Source: Mariniflexile fucanivorans | GTDB lineage: Bacteria; Bacteroidota; Bacteroidia; Flavobacteriales; Flavobacteriaceae | Direction: 5' to 3' | DNA: 64,000 nucleotides | Assembly (NCBI RefSeq): GCF_004341235.1 | Contig: NZ_SLUP01000005.1 | Coordinates: 337,849 to 401,848 of the forward strand | In this document: positions 27,695 through 37,600 of the stretch, piece by piece | Numbering within the stretch: position 1 is the first letter of the stretch | How the letters are laid out: each line of letters begins with the position of its first letter | Notes under the pieces: model-generated | Database searches by the model: none | Told to the model about the DNA's origin: nothing | Seen by the model: the letters and a program-made list of their open reading frames with translations, nothing else | Program-made: the position numbers and the translations under genes

Positions 27695-28468
27695 TTATTG
27701 GTCGTTTTCAATTAATTTTGTTAGCTGAATAAACTGCTGTACGTTTAATTGTTCCGGACGTTTGTCAAAGATACTATCTTCTCTCAAATTATCGCTTAAA
27801 TTGAATGTTTTTAAACTGTTACGAAGTGTTTTTCTTCGTTGCTGAAAAGCTGTTTTTACAACTTTGAAGAATAGTGCATCGTCGCATGGTAATGAATAAT
27901 CTGCTTTTCTGGTTAAACGCAATACACCCGACTCTACTTTTGGTGGCGGATTGAATACCGAAGGAGGCACGGTAAATAAATATTCGGCATCATAATAAGC
28001 CTGAGCTAAAACGGATAAAATGCCATACACTTTACTGCCTTCTTTGGAGCAAATACGTTCGGCAACTTCCTTTTGGAACATTCCCGAAAACTCGGGAATT
28101 TGGTCCCGCATTTCCAAAGTTTTAAAAACGATTTGAGTAGAAATATTATAAGGAAAATTGCCAATAATAGCAAAAGGTTCTCCTTTAAAAACAAGGTTTA
28201 AATCGTATTTTAAAAAATCTTTTTCAATAATTCTTGGCGCTAGGTTTAAATAGTTGGCTTGTAAATATTCTACCGATTCGGTATCAATTTCAATAACATG
28301 CGTAGTAACCTCTTTTTGCAATAAATATTTGGTAAGCACACCCATGCCCGGACCAATTTCTAAAACCGTTTTGTAATTTTTTAATGTAAGAGTATCGGCA
28401 ATTTTTTGCGCAATAGTTTCATCATTTAAAAAATGTTGTCCTAAATGCTTTTTTGCTTTAACGGTCAT
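27695..28468 (-). CDS. rsmA: 16S rRNA (adenine(1518)-N6/adenine(1519)-N6)-dimethyltransferase RsmA/KsgA
   Basis: The ATG at 28468 gives [20 protein letters not shown], the family's normal N-terminus, and 257 residues; an upstream in-frame start would add 25 unrelated residues. Motif I is [16 protein letters not shown] (about residue 35-50) for SAM binding. Motif IV is [10 protein letters not shown], the N-[LF]-P-Y motif that positions the target adenine. The C-terminal domain has the conserved [12 protein letters not shown] helix. The enzyme dimethylates two adjacent adenines in helix 45 of 16S rRNA during small-subunit maturation. It is probably transcribed with mgtE. Confidence 0.96.
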   Translation of the reverse strand: MTVKAKKHLGQHFLNDETIAQKIADTLTLKNYKTVLEIGPGMGVLTKYLLQKEVTTHVIEIDTESVEYLQANYLNLAPRIIEKDFLKYDLNLVFKGEPFAIIGNFPYNISTQIVFKTLEMRDQIPEFSGMFQKEVAERICSKEGSKVYGILSVLAQAYYDAEYLFTVPPSVFNPPPKVESGVLRLTRKADYSLPCDDALFFKVVKTAFQQRRKTLRNSLKTFNLSDNLREDSIFDKRPEQLNVQQFIQLTKLIENDQ

Positions 28469-28588
28469 TTCGTTTTGGGTTTTAGTTAATGGGAGTTGCC
28501 ACAAATATATGAATATAAAAAAAGATTTCTCACAAAGGCGCAAAGGTGCAAAGAAACAAAGGTTTAAAGGTATACAAAATTACCTTTT

Positions 28589-29476
28589 TTAGTAGTCTTC
28601 AAGCTTTGAGTGGTTATTAAGTAATAATGCATTAGTAACTTCAAATGGATTTAAGCCTTTTTTAGGAACCTTTCCTGTGGCGATCCAAGCAACAGAATTA
28701 AGTAGTTGCTTTCTAATATTTTTTTCATTCCAAAAATTCCAGTGTATATGTCCAGCTGTAATGCCCACACTTAATCCACCACTTTCCCTCTTATAACTCC
28801 AATAAACAACTTTAGGGTTCGATTTGAATAAATACGCTTTATCTTTAAAATATCGCGTTTCTTCCTGCTCATTATTAAACAAAGGGGTTTTGTTAATTTG
28901 TATGGCTTTTCCAATGACTTTGCTTGTAGAATCTAAATCCATTTCGTAATAAATTTCATCAAATAATTTATACGAAGATACCCCGTTATTTATGGCGTGT
29001 TTTTTATTAGGTATAATCTTTACGTGTGTGAATTTTGTAATAGTCTTTGGTTCTTTAAACCTATTATAGAATCCTCCAAGCCATTTTTCAAAGTAAGGAT
29101 ATAGTTTTTCTTCTGGAACTGTAGCATAATGAAGAAATAAAACCCCTATTTTGGTTTTTTGCAATGAATTAAATTCCTCTACCTTATTATTAAGTATATG
29201 TTTTTCATCACCATCACAAATAATGACGATGGCATTAGCCGATTTTAGTTGTGTTGCATCAGGCCAGTCTCCATTTAAAAAAACTAAAGGGTTAAAATTT
29301 ATTTCTGTTTGTTTTTTTAACAATTCTGCTAAAATGGTTATATCTGAGTTACATTCATGATAACCATAACCATGTGTTTTTTTGCCTGATAGTAAAAGTA
29401 CGTTTTGAACTTCTTGACCTGATAGCAAACAACTGAACAGGGTTAAAAAAAAGACCAATGTTATTTTATTAAGCAC
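28589..29476 (-). CDS. ThuA domain-containing secreted protein
   Basis: The protein has a signal peptide (MLNKITLVFFLTLFSCLLSG) and then a ThuA domain of glutamine-amidotransferase-like fold: VQNVLLLSGKKTHGYGYHEC, IVIICDGDEKHI, and the C-terminal HIHWNFWNEKNIRKQLLNSV, with GLSVGITAGH before it. ThuA proteins are linked to trehalose or sugar metabolism and often form part of sugar-degradation clusters, but no sugar genes are adjacent. I use the GTG at 29476 (295 aa); a TTG at 29482, directly after the stop of the DUF4286 gene, is possible. The close spacing to that gene implies co-transcription. Confidence 0.8.
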   Translation of the reverse strand: MLNKITLVFFLTLFSCLLSGQEVQNVLLLSGKKTHGYGYHECNSDITILAELLKKQTEINFNPLVFLNGDWPDATQLKSANAIVIICDGDEKHILNNKVEEFNSLQKTKIGVLFLHYATVPEEKLYPYFEKWLGGFYNRFKEPKTITKFTHVKIIPNKKHAINNGVSSYKLFDEIYYEMDLDSTSKVIGKAIQINKTPLFNNEQEETRYFKDKAYLFKSNPKVVYWSYKRESGGLSVGITAGHIHWNFWNEKNIRKQLLNSVAWIATGKVPKKGLNPFEVTNALLLNNHSKLEDY

Positions 29477-29482
29477 GTACAA

Positions 29483-29809
29483 TTAATTAAATGTTATAGA
29501 ATACTCATCGATAATTTCAAGTTCGGTTCTAAAAGCTAATACTTTATCGGCAAATTTCCTCAGGGCCTCCCCTCTTAATTTCGGAGCATCTTCTTTATAA
29601 TAAGCTTCTAAAACTTCACGCGATGGTGTTTTATATTGAACGGAATAGGTAACGCCACCCATATCTTCTTCAACTAAAACTCTTACCAATGTGGCTTTTT
29701 CAAACTTTCCAGTTCCTAAAACTTGTGGAATGTGTTCTTGTTTCATCCAAGTTAACCATTCATCGTGAATGGATTCATCTATGTTCGAAGTTACGTTGTA
29801 TATTATCAT
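29483..29809 (-). CDS. DUF4286 family protein
   Basis: The 108-residue cytoplasmic protein is full length for DUF4286: it begins MIIYNVTSNIDESIHDEWLT, has the block TGKFEKATLVRVLVEEDMGG and a C-terminal region KVLAFRTELEIID. The fold is probably a ferredoxin-like/dimeric alpha-beta barrel. No function is known to me. It lies between the TPR protein and the ThuA protein, all on the minus strand, with the ThuA start touching its stop codon. Confidence 0.85.
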   Translation of the reverse strand: MIIYNVTSNIDESIHDEWLTWMKQEHIPQVLGTGKFEKATLVRVLVEEDMGGVTYSVQYKTPSREVLEAYYKEDAPKLRGEALRKFADKVLAFRTELEIIDEYSITFN

Positions 29810-29841
29810 GTTTGTTGTTTAGCTGTTTAGTTGTTGAAAAT

Positions 29842-29867
29842 GAGACTGTAAACCGAGACTGCAAACT
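29842..29867. repeat. Two 13-nt tandem units GAGACTG(T/C)AAAC(C/T)
   Basis: GAGACTGTAAACC at 29842-29854 is followed by GAGACTGCAAACT at 29855-29867, which runs into the stop codon of the TPR gene. It lies in the short gap between the TPR gene and DUF4286. Confidence 0.6.
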
Positions 29868-31641
29868 AATTTATAGCATCCCCACGTAAAGCTCTATACT
29901 TCTTTCTAGCCTCTATAAAATAAATACTATCGGCATGATTAAAAATAATTTTCTCGTATAAGGTTTTTGCTTTTTCTGGCTGATTTAATTTGTTTTCATA
30001 AAGTTCTGCGAGCTTAAAATAAGCATCGTCCACCAAAATACCATCACCATAATTTGTAATAATAGCATTGTAATTGGCTTCGGCTTTTTCAAACTGGGCT
30101 TTATCTTCAAATAATTGCGCTAGTTTAAATAAAGCTTGTGGTATGATAGGTTCAGTTTTATGTTCCTTTAAAATGGTTTCTAAAAGGGCGATGGCTTCTT
30201 CATTTCTATTTTGAAAAGATAATAAATCTGCTTTGGCGTATTTTTTTAAGGCAATTTGCAAGGAGTCTTCGTATTTATTATCGGTAATAAGCAGCTTTAA
30301 ATCCAAGGCATCATTAGCAATAAGTTGTGATGTTGATGCTTTTAAAATTTTAAGTTGCGATTCTGCCCATTTAAAATCGCCTTTGTAATAACTTGCTTTG
30401 GCTACTTTAAAACGTGCTTCTTGCGAAATGGTGCTGTTTTTTACATTGCGTTGTATTTGTGTATAGTAAATTAAGGCATCGTTAAACTTTTCTTGTAATA
30501 CTAAAATGTCTCCTAATTCCAATTTTACTTCGGCTTGTTGTATTTCGGAAAGTGGTAGTTCCAATGTTTTTTCTAAAAATGCTGTTGCTCTTTTTGTATC
30601 ATTTTTATAAAATGCTAAAAAGTGGGCGTACGCTATTTGAAGCTGTAATGTTTGCGAAAATGTACCAAATTTATTAAACAGCTCTTGGTAATTTGCATCA
30701 ATAGCATCGTAGTTTTCTTTTGTATTTTGTTTCGTTTCTAATTGAATTAAATTATAATGTGCTTCTAATAAAATATCTAAATCTTGTGCCGTTGCTGTAA
30801 TATAAGTATAAATTTCTTTGGCAGTTTCTGGTTCGTTTTTACTCAATGCGATGCCTGCCAATTCCTCTATTCTATATAAACTTTCGGGGTATCTATTAAA
30901 AATAGCTTTCTCTTGGGCAAATGCTTTTTTAAAATCGTTTTGCTGAATAAACAACCAACTTAACCATTCATTCCAAAAAACATCTGGTTCTTGTTGTGCT
31001 TTTTTTAGCAGAATTTTCCTGAATATTATATTGTTTTCATTTTCACTGTCTTCACTTGTAAAATCACTAATGGCACGTTTAATATTCCCTAAAGAATTGG
31101 GATTTGATTTGGCAAAATCTATATAACTCGTAAACATTTTTTCTATGTTTCCCTGTTCGCCATATAACTGAGCCAATTGCAGATTATAATTATATTCTGG
31201 CTTTAAAACCATCGCTTTTTCATAAGCCAACACCGCTTCATTTATAAGTGAATGACTTTGAAAGCTTCTAACAATAGAATTAACATTTATAGGATTTGCA
31301 TTAATACTCTCTAGGGCTTTGTTATAGTTTAAAGAGGCATTTTCCTGATCGTTTTTTAACTGATAATTATAGCCTAATTCTACCATAAAAGCTGGAGATT
31401 TAAAACGTTGAATTGTTTCTATTAAAAATGATTGTGCTTCATCATATTGCTCCAATTCTTGATATGAACTTACTAAAGGAAATACGTAATTATAATTTGG
31501 ATATTGGGCATATAATTTTTTATATTCAAACAATGCCTTTTCAAAATCCCCATTTTTATAATATTCTCTAGCCAACATTTCATCGTCTTGTGAATACACA
31601 TTGGTACAAAATAGAAAGCATAAAATAAATAGAATTTTCAT
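29866..31641 (-). CDS. Secreted tetratricopeptide-repeat protein
   Basis: The 591-residue protein has a signal peptide (MKILFILCFLFCTNVYSQ) and is made almost entirely of TPR helix pairs, recognisable as AREYYKNGDFEKALFEYKKL near the start, ALYEKAMVLKPEYNYNLQLA-like blocks in the middle, and KAEANYNAIITNYGDGILVD and KLAELYENKLNQPEKAKTLY at the end. It is a periplasmic or outer-membrane associated scaffold; the C-terminal tandem repeats resemble BamD/YbgF-type TPRs. No partner is evident, and the neighbouring DUF4286 gene gives no clue. Confidence 0.85.
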   Translation of the reverse strand: MKILFILCFLFCTNVYSQDDEMLAREYYKNGDFEKALFEYKKLYAQYPNYNYVFPLVSSYQELEQYDEAQSFLIETIQRFKSPAFMVELGYNYQLKNDQENASLNYNKALESINANPINVNSIVRSFQSHSLINEAVLAYEKAMVLKPEYNYNLQLAQLYGEQGNIEKMFTSYIDFAKSNPNSLGNIKRAISDFTSEDSENENNIIFRKILLKKAQQEPDVFWNEWLSWLFIQQNDFKKAFAQEKAIFNRYPESLYRIEELAGIALSKNEPETAKEIYTYITATAQDLDILLEAHYNLIQLETKQNTKENYDAIDANYQELFNKFGTFSQTLQLQIAYAHFLAFYKNDTKRATAFLEKTLELPLSEIQQAEVKLELGDILVLQEKFNDALIYYTQIQRNVKNSTISQEARFKVAKASYYKGDFKWAESQLKILKASTSQLIANDALDLKLLITDNKYEDSLQIALKKYAKADLLSFQNRNEEAIALLETILKEHKTEPIIPQALFKLAQLFEDKAQFEKAEANYNAIITNYGDGILVDDAYFKLAELYENKLNQPEKAKTLYEKIIFNHADSIYFIEARKKYRALRGDAIN

Positions 31642-31667
31642 GTGTTTTTATCTATTGTTTTTATTGG

Positions 31668-31689
31668 TCATCCCGATAGCTATCGGGAG
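31668..31689. repeat. REP-like dispersed palindrome, copy 1
   Basis: The core TCCCGATAGCTATCGGGA (31671-31688) is a perfect 18-bp palindrome. A 22-nt block including flanking TCA and G matches 37752-37773 with three differences. Confidence 0.7.
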
Positions 31690-31791
31690 ATATCCATAGA
31701 TACATTCCATTATGTATCGAAAATTTAGTTATGGATGGTTTATAGGGTAAAGATAGCAAATACGCTGTGTTGCTTTTGCTAATATAATTAT

Positions 31792-31820
31792 AAAAAAATG
31801 CCCGAATAAAAATTCGGGCA
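31792..31820 (-). terminator. Rho-independent terminator, minus strand
   Basis: TGCCCGAAT (31799-31807) and ATTCGGGCA (31812-31820) form a perfect 9-bp stem with an AAAA loop; on the minus strand the stem is followed by seven Ts. It lies about 100 nt after the 40-aa ORF and is the likely end of that transcript. Confidence 0.8.
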
Positions 31821-31916
31821 CTAACCAACCAAAATAAATGTTCCATTAACTACCGTTAATATAAAAAACGATGTAATACTGATTGGGGACAATCTTAATA
31901 TAAAGAATGAAATCCC

Positions 31917-32039
31917 TTATTTACTTACAATTGAAGTAGTATTGTTTTCAGGTTTAGAAATATGAAAATCTGAAAAGAACACCATGCTGGTAAAAAAAAC
32001 AAGTGCAATTAAAATCACGAAGCGTTTAATATTTTTCAT
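31917..32039 (-). CDS. Small secreted or membrane peptide (40 aa), unknown
   Basis: A 40-codon frame from ATG 32039 to TAA 31917 encodes a basic start MKNIKRF followed by a strong hydrophobic segment (VILIALVFFTSMVFF) and a polar tail SDFHISKPENNTTSIVSK. This is the layout of a signal-anchor or a small secreted peptide. A terminator lies downstream on the same strand, which supports a real transcript. The frame is too short to assign a family. The rest of the 31.64-32.30 kb gap contains only the palindromes listed. Confidence 0.5.
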   Translation of the reverse strand: MKNIKRFVILIALVFFTSMVFFSDFHISKPENNTTSIVSK

Positions 32040-32223
32040 GGCAAGTAGGTTTAATAGATTTGGTGCCTCTAACTTCTAAAATATTTTTAAAAACGCAAAA
32101 GAAAACAAAGTAAAATCGTTAAAAAACGTTAATATTTTACGGTTGGTCGGTTTTTTTAAACTTAGACTCATTAAATGTAAGCTTTTTATTCAAAATTTTG
32201 ATTTATAACGCTTTACATATAAA

Positions 32224-32281
32224 ACACGAATTTCACCAATCTACACGAAATTTAATTCATATAAATTGGTGAAATTCGTGT
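32224..32281. repeat. Long inverted repeat after serS
   Basis: The 17-nt arms ACACGAATTTCACCAAT (32224-32240) and its exact complement (32265-32281) flank 24 nt that contain a further partial copy, CACGAAATTTAATT. It sits 18 nt after the serS stop on the minus strand and could act as a terminator or mRNA 3' end protection. It resembles 'cacgaattt' intergenic elements I recall from Flavobacteria. Confidence 0.6.
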
Positions 32282-32298
32282 AAAAAAATTCTAAAAAA

Positions 32299-33570
32299 CT
32301 AATCTATAATTTTAAAACCAGTATAAGCTTGTAAAACTTCTGGAATTACAATACCATCTTTAGTTTGATAGTTTTCCAAAATACCAGCTAAAACACGTGG
32401 TAAAGCCAAAGAGCTTCCGTTTAAGGTATGTGCTAATTCGTTTTTACCTTCGCTATTTTTAAAACGTAATTTTAAACGATTTGCTTGAAAGGTTTCAAAG
32501 TTTGAAACCGATGAAATTTCTAACCAACGGTCTTGTGCGGTAGAAAACACTTCAAAATCGTAAGTTAAGGCCGACGCAAAAGAAGTATCGCCACCACATA
32601 ATCTTAAAATTCGATAAGGTAATTTTAATTCCTGTAAAATGCCTTTTACGTGGTCAATCATACCATCTAAAGCTTCATAAGATTTTGATGGATGCTCTAC
32701 ACGAATAATTTCCACTTTATCAAATTGGTGTAAACGATTTAATCCACGTACATGCGCACCGTAGCTTCCTGCTTCACGACGGAAACATGGTGTGTACCCT
32801 GTGATGCCAATAGGTAGCTCACTTTCATTCAAAACCACATCTCTAAAAATGTTAGTTCCTGGTACTTCGGCTGTAGGAATTAAATATAAATTATCTTCGG
32901 TTACATGGTACATCTGCCCTTCTTTATCTGGCAATTGCCCCGTACCAAAACCAGATGCTTCGTTTACCAAATGTGGTAATTGGTATTCTGTGTAACCCGC
33001 CGCTGTGTTTTTATCCAAAAAATAAGCGATTAATGCACGTTGTAATCTAGCACCTTTTCCTTTGTAAACCGGAAAGCCTGCCCCCGTAATTTTGTTTCCT
33101 AATTCAAAATCGATAATATCGTATTTTTTTGCTAATTCCCAATGCGGCAATGCACCTTCATGCAATACAGGTATAGCGCCTTCTTTAAAAACCTCAACAT
33201 TATCGGTGTCTAATTTTCCAACTGGAACAATTTCATTTGGTACATTAGGAATTTTATATAACAGTTGATTTAAGGCTTCCGCTTTTTCGTTCAAAGCATC
33301 ATTTAAATCTTTCGAAGTTTCTTTTAATTGACTTGTTTTTTCTTTTAAAAGATTTGCTTTTTGTGCTTCACCAGATTTAAATAAATTGCCTATTTCTTTT
33401 GAAAGTGCGTTCGATTCTGCCAAGGTATTATCCAACTCGGTTTGAATACGACGACGGTCTTCATCTAACGAAATAACATCATTTATCATTTCAGTAGCAT
33501 CTATATTTCGTATTGCTAATCGGGTTATAACTAAATCTTTGTTTTCTCTAATAAAAGGGACTTGTAACAT
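32299..33570 (-). CDS. serS: Serine--tRNA ligase
   Basis: The 423-residue class II synthetase begins MLQVPFIRENKDLVITRLAI and has the long N-terminal coiled-coil arm (about 30-110) that grips the tRNA-Ser variable arm. Motif 2 (CFRREAGSYGAHVRGLNRLH, about 262-281) and the catalytic TAEVPGTN serine-binding block (about 230) follow. Motif 3 is the GSSLALPRVLAGILENYQ region near the C-terminus. It charges tRNA-Ser (and tRNA-Sec where present). It is followed by a long inverted repeat and preceded by ribF on the same strand. Confidence 0.97.
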   Translation of the reverse strand: MLQVPFIRENKDLVITRLAIRNIDATEMINDVISLDEDRRRIQTELDNTLAESNALSKEIGNLFKSGEAQKANLLKEKTSQLKETSKDLNDALNEKAEALNQLLYKIPNVPNEIVPVGKLDTDNVEVFKEGAIPVLHEGALPHWELAKKYDIIDFELGNKITGAGFPVYKGKGARLQRALIAYFLDKNTAAGYTEYQLPHLVNEASGFGTGQLPDKEGQMYHVTEDNLYLIPTAEVPGTNIFRDVVLNESELPIGITGYTPCFRREAGSYGAHVRGLNRLHQFDKVEIIRVEHPSKSYEALDGMIDHVKGILQELKLPYRILRLCGGDTSFASALTYDFEVFSTAQDRWLEISSVSNFETFQANRLKLRFKNSEGKNELAHTLNGSSLALPRVLAGILENYQTKDGIVIPEVLQAYTGFKIID

Positions 33571-33643
33571 GTCTTGAAAATTTAAGCGACAAATTTAATG
33601 AATTGCGACTATAATTGGACTTCTTTTGAAAGTAAAATCAATG

Positions 33644-34579
33644 TTAATTAAAATGTGATTTTATAAAGCTAAGAGACACTTCTTTGTCTTTTAATAATTG
33701 ATCTTTTAAAGCATCGACCGATTCGAACTTTTTCTCGTCGCGAAGTCTATGCAACAAATCTATTTGAATGGTTTTATTATAAATATTTTTGTTGAAATTG
33801 AAATAGTGTACCTCAATGGTTTCTTCTTCCCCATCAACGGTTGGGTTAAAACCAATATTCATCATACCGTAAACCAATTCTTCATTAATCAACGAACTAA
33901 CAATATAAGAACCATGTTTTGGTATTAATTTATAATCTTCGGCTATTTGTATGTTGGCGGTTGGGTAATCAATTTGTCTACCTAAAGCTTTGCCTTTAAC
34001 CACTTTTCCGGTTAACATAAACGGATAACCTAAAAAGGCATTGGCTTTTTCAATATCGCCTTCTTCTAAAGCTTGTCTAATTTTAGTAGAACTTACGGCA
34101 ACATCATTAATGTCTTGGACTGAAATTTCTTCAACTTCAAAACCGTATTGATCTCCAAATTTTTTCAAATCGTTAATATCAGCATTTCTGTTTCGTCCAA
34201 ACCGATGGTCGTAACCAATAATTACTTTTTTAGCATTTAGCTTTTCAACTAAAATCTTTTTCACAAAATCGTCCGCCGATAAGCGTGAAAAGGTTTTGGT
34301 GAATTTTTTAACAAGTAAGTAATCCAGACCTAAGGCGTCTAAAATAGTACCACGTTCGTTTAAGGTATTTATTAATTTTATACTAGAATCCTTTTGTAAC
34401 ACCATACGTGGATGTGGAAAAAAAGTAAGAATAACCGATTTTAAATGAGTTTGAGTGCCTATATTAATTAAACGCTTCACTATTTTTTGATGTCCCACGT
34501 GTACGCCATCAAAAGTACCTATAGTAACTATAGTTGGTTCTATAGATTTGTATGCGTTTATATTTTTTATTTTGCTCAT
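33644..34579 (-). CDS. ribF: Bifunctional riboflavin kinase/FAD synthetase
   Basis: The 311-residue protein has an N-terminal FAD synthetase domain with the nucleotidyl-transferase motif IVTIGTFDGVHVGHQKIVKR (about 16-35) and the FGRNRNAD/SSTKIR motif near residue 163. The C-terminal flavokinase domain (about 180-305) carries GKALGRQIDYPTANI, the riboflavin/ATP binding block. It makes FMN from riboflavin and then FAD. No riboswitch is visible upstream; only 83 nt separate it from the divergent metalloprotease gene. Confidence 0.96.
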   Translation of the reverse strand: MSKIKNINAYKSIEPTIVTIGTFDGVHVGHQKIVKRLINIGTQTHLKSVILTFFPHPRMVLQKDSSIKLINTLNERGTILDALGLDYLLVKKFTKTFSRLSADDFVKKILVEKLNAKKVIIGYDHRFGRNRNADINDLKKFGDQYGFEVEEISVQDINDVAVSSTKIRQALEEGDIEKANAFLGYPFMLTGKVVKGKALGRQIDYPTANIQIAEDYKLIPKHGSYIVSSLINEELVYGMMNIGFNPTVDGEEETIEVHYFNFNKNIYNKTIQIDLLHRLRDEKKFESVDALKDQLLKDKEVSLSFIKSHFN

Positions 34580-34592
34580 AACAAGCAGTTAA

Positions 34593-34623
34593 TTGCTAAT
34601 TTGGTTAAAAATAGGTAATTTTG
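34593..34623 (+). promoter_or_regulatory. Predicted promoter of the T9SS metalloprotease gene
   Basis: TTG (34593-34595) and TAATTTTG (34616-34623) with a 20-nt spacer fit TTG/TANNTTTG. The ATG at 34662 follows 38 nt later. Confidence 0.5.
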
Positions 34624-34661
34624 TTACTTGTGTTTATTAAAACCAGCCCCAAATATTTTTT

Positions 34662-37600
34662 ATGAAAGCAAAACTACATTATGTTTTATCAATAGCAATG
34701 CTTTTAGTTATCTTTTCGGCATCTGCTCAAAATTCTTCTTGGAAAAAAAGTGAAACTCTTAAAGATTCTAAAATAATTTCAAAATTAAATTTAGATAAAA
34801 AAAAAGTTCACGTATTTGAACTTAATACCAGATCTTTAAAAGAATCGTTGTTTGGTACCATTTCACGAAGTTCAAAAGCAAAACAAAAAACAACAACCGT
34901 TTCTATTCCTGGTGATGCAGGTGAATTAGAAACGTTTCAAGTTTATGAAGCCTCTGTGTTTTCACCCGAATTAGCAGCAAAATATCCGAATATAAAATCG
35001 TATGTTGGCGTGAGTACTAATAATTCTGGCACGAGACTGCGCATGAGCGTTTCGCCGCAAGGTGTTCAAACCATGATTTCTTATACTGATAATTCTATGG
35101 TTTTTATGCAACCAACCTCGAAAGGCTCTAATGAATATGTGTTATATGACAAAAGCTCTAAAGAGTTTATAAAAGATCGATTTAAATGTAGCACACTTGA
35201 TGAAGTAGCTAAAACATTCAATAAAAGTAGCAGCACTTCCAAAACAACACTAGATGAAGGTGGTGCAAACAACCAAAAACTCCAAAAGTTTAGAATAGCT
35301 ATTTCTACAACTGCCGAATATACCGCATATCATAACGATGGTAACGATTTAAATGGCGATGCTGTTGCCGATGCTTTGGCTGCCATAAATGCTACGTTAA
35401 GCAGAGTTAACGACATATTTGAAACCGATATGGCGGTTACTTTTGAACTTATTGATGCGACGCAATTAATTTACACAAATGCCTCAACAGATCCCTATTC
35501 GGATGCCAATATTGGTGCAGATGAAGATGTAAATAGGGATATAAATAATCTTAATGGTTGGAGTATTCAGCTTCAAAACAACCTAACTAATACCATTGGA
35601 AATGCCGCTTACGATATTGGTCACTTATTTGGTGCTACCGGAGGTGGTGGAAATTCAGGATGTATAGGATGTGTTTGTGATGACGATTCCGCCAGTAATA
35701 ATGATCGAAATAAGGGCAGTGCTTTTACTTCGCCATCTAATGGTGTTCCAGAAGGCGACACGTTTGATCTTGATTTTGTAATTCATGAAATAGGACACCA
35801 AATGGGAGCCAACCACACTTTTGCTTTCGATATTGAAAATACAAATGTAAACTCCGAACCTGGAAGTGGAACCACTATCATGGCATATGCTGGAATTACT
35901 GGACTTGACGATGTTGCTTTAAATAGCGACCCCTATTTTCACTATCATAGCATTAAACAAATTTTAAACACGTTAAGCACTAAAAGTTGTCAAACTAAAG
36001 AAGATATAACCAATAATCCGCCCATAGCCAATGCAGGGGCAGATTATAATATCCCAGCAGGAACCGCTTATATTTTAAAAGGTTCTGCAACCGATGCAGA
36101 CGGTGGCGACAACTTAACATACTGTTGGGAGCAAATGGATAGCGGTTTGGTAAATTATTTAAATTTTGGTTCTGACTTAACTTCGGGGTCCACCAATAGG
36201 TCTTTACCTCCTTCAAGTGAGCCGAATAGATACATTCCAAAATTTAGTAGTGTCATTGCGGGTAATATAATACAAACAGAACCTACTTTAGGTAGCGATT
36301 GGGAAACGGTTTCAAGCGTTGGGCGTACCTTAAATTGGGCATTAACCGTTAGAGACAGAAACCCTTTAAACCCAAGCGGAGCCCAAAGCAGTTTCGATAC
36401 CATGAAAATTACGGTTGAAGATGTAACACCATTTACTGTTTCTAACCCTATATCTTGGGCTCAGGGAAGTAACGTTACTATTAATTGGGAAGTTGGGCAA
36501 ACCGCAAATGCCTCTATTAATTGCCAAAACGTAACTATTAAATTATCAATAGATGGTGGTTTAACATTCCCTATTACCGTTGCTTCAAATGCACCTAACA
36601 GCGGCACTTATATTTATACAGTTCCATCCATTACAAATACAAGCACCGCAAGATTATTGGTGGAAGCGGCGGATAATATTTTTTATGATGTGTCAGATTT
36701 TGATTTCTCAATTTCTCCAGAACAAGACTTTTTTATGGTTGACGAAACCTTAGACCCTATTGCTTGTGCTGAAACTACAGCAACTTTTCACTTTAATTAT
36801 GTAACAGCTAATGGTTTTTCTGAAAACACGGTGTTTAGTGCTTCTGGAAACCCAGGAAGTTCTACGGTCACTTTTTCTCCTGCCAGTTTAAGTGCTTCAG
36901 GAAGCGTTACCATGACTATTAGTAATTTAGGAGGCGTTTCTTTAGATGATTATCCAATAACCTTAACAGGAACAGCAACCACTATAACCAAAAATAAAGA
37001 TATAGATTTTCCTTTTTACAATGGTGTATGCAAGTCTGTTGCTAATAATCAATACAAAACAAGTACTACTTTGGTACAATTCAACACTATTAATAATACT
37101 TCTGGAAAAACATCAGGATACAAGAGTTATACTAATATTTCTACTGATATTAATCGGGATAGTGCTTATAACTTAGTCGTAAATGCAAATACCGATGGTG
37201 ATTATACAACAGCAACAAAAGTGTGGATAGATTGGAACCAAAACTGTAGTTTTAATGATGCAGGTGAAGAATACGTTTTAGGTGACACAACTAATTCTGA
37301 CGATGGACAAACAGGAAATTCGCCTTTTTCTATTACAGTACCAGTTACGGCGCTTTTAGGGAATACAACTATGCGTGTTTCTACAAAATTTAAAAGTAAT
37401 GGGCAACCTACAGCATGCGAAAACGGTTTTGATGGTGAAGTTGAAGATTACACATTAAATATTGTGCCTACACTAGCTATTGAAGAATTTGGTTTTGAAA
37501 ATTTTATAGTCTTTCCAAATCCTAATACAGGCACCTTTAGCATTCAATTAAATGGTTCGTTGGAACGCGCTATTAATGTGTCCGTTTTTGATATGAGAGG

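Noticed and set aside
28080..28100. Further REP-like palindrome TTCCCGAAAACTCGGGAA
   Set aside because: It lies within the rsmA coding sequence and does not match the TAGCTA core of the two intergenic copies.
31661..31846. 61-codon frame on the minus strand upstream of the TPR gene
   Set aside because: It spans a REP palindrome and a terminator and has no protein-like composition.
33644..34661. FMN riboswitch upstream of ribF
   Set aside because: Only 83 nt separate it from the divergent gene and no RFN-like conserved blocks are visible.
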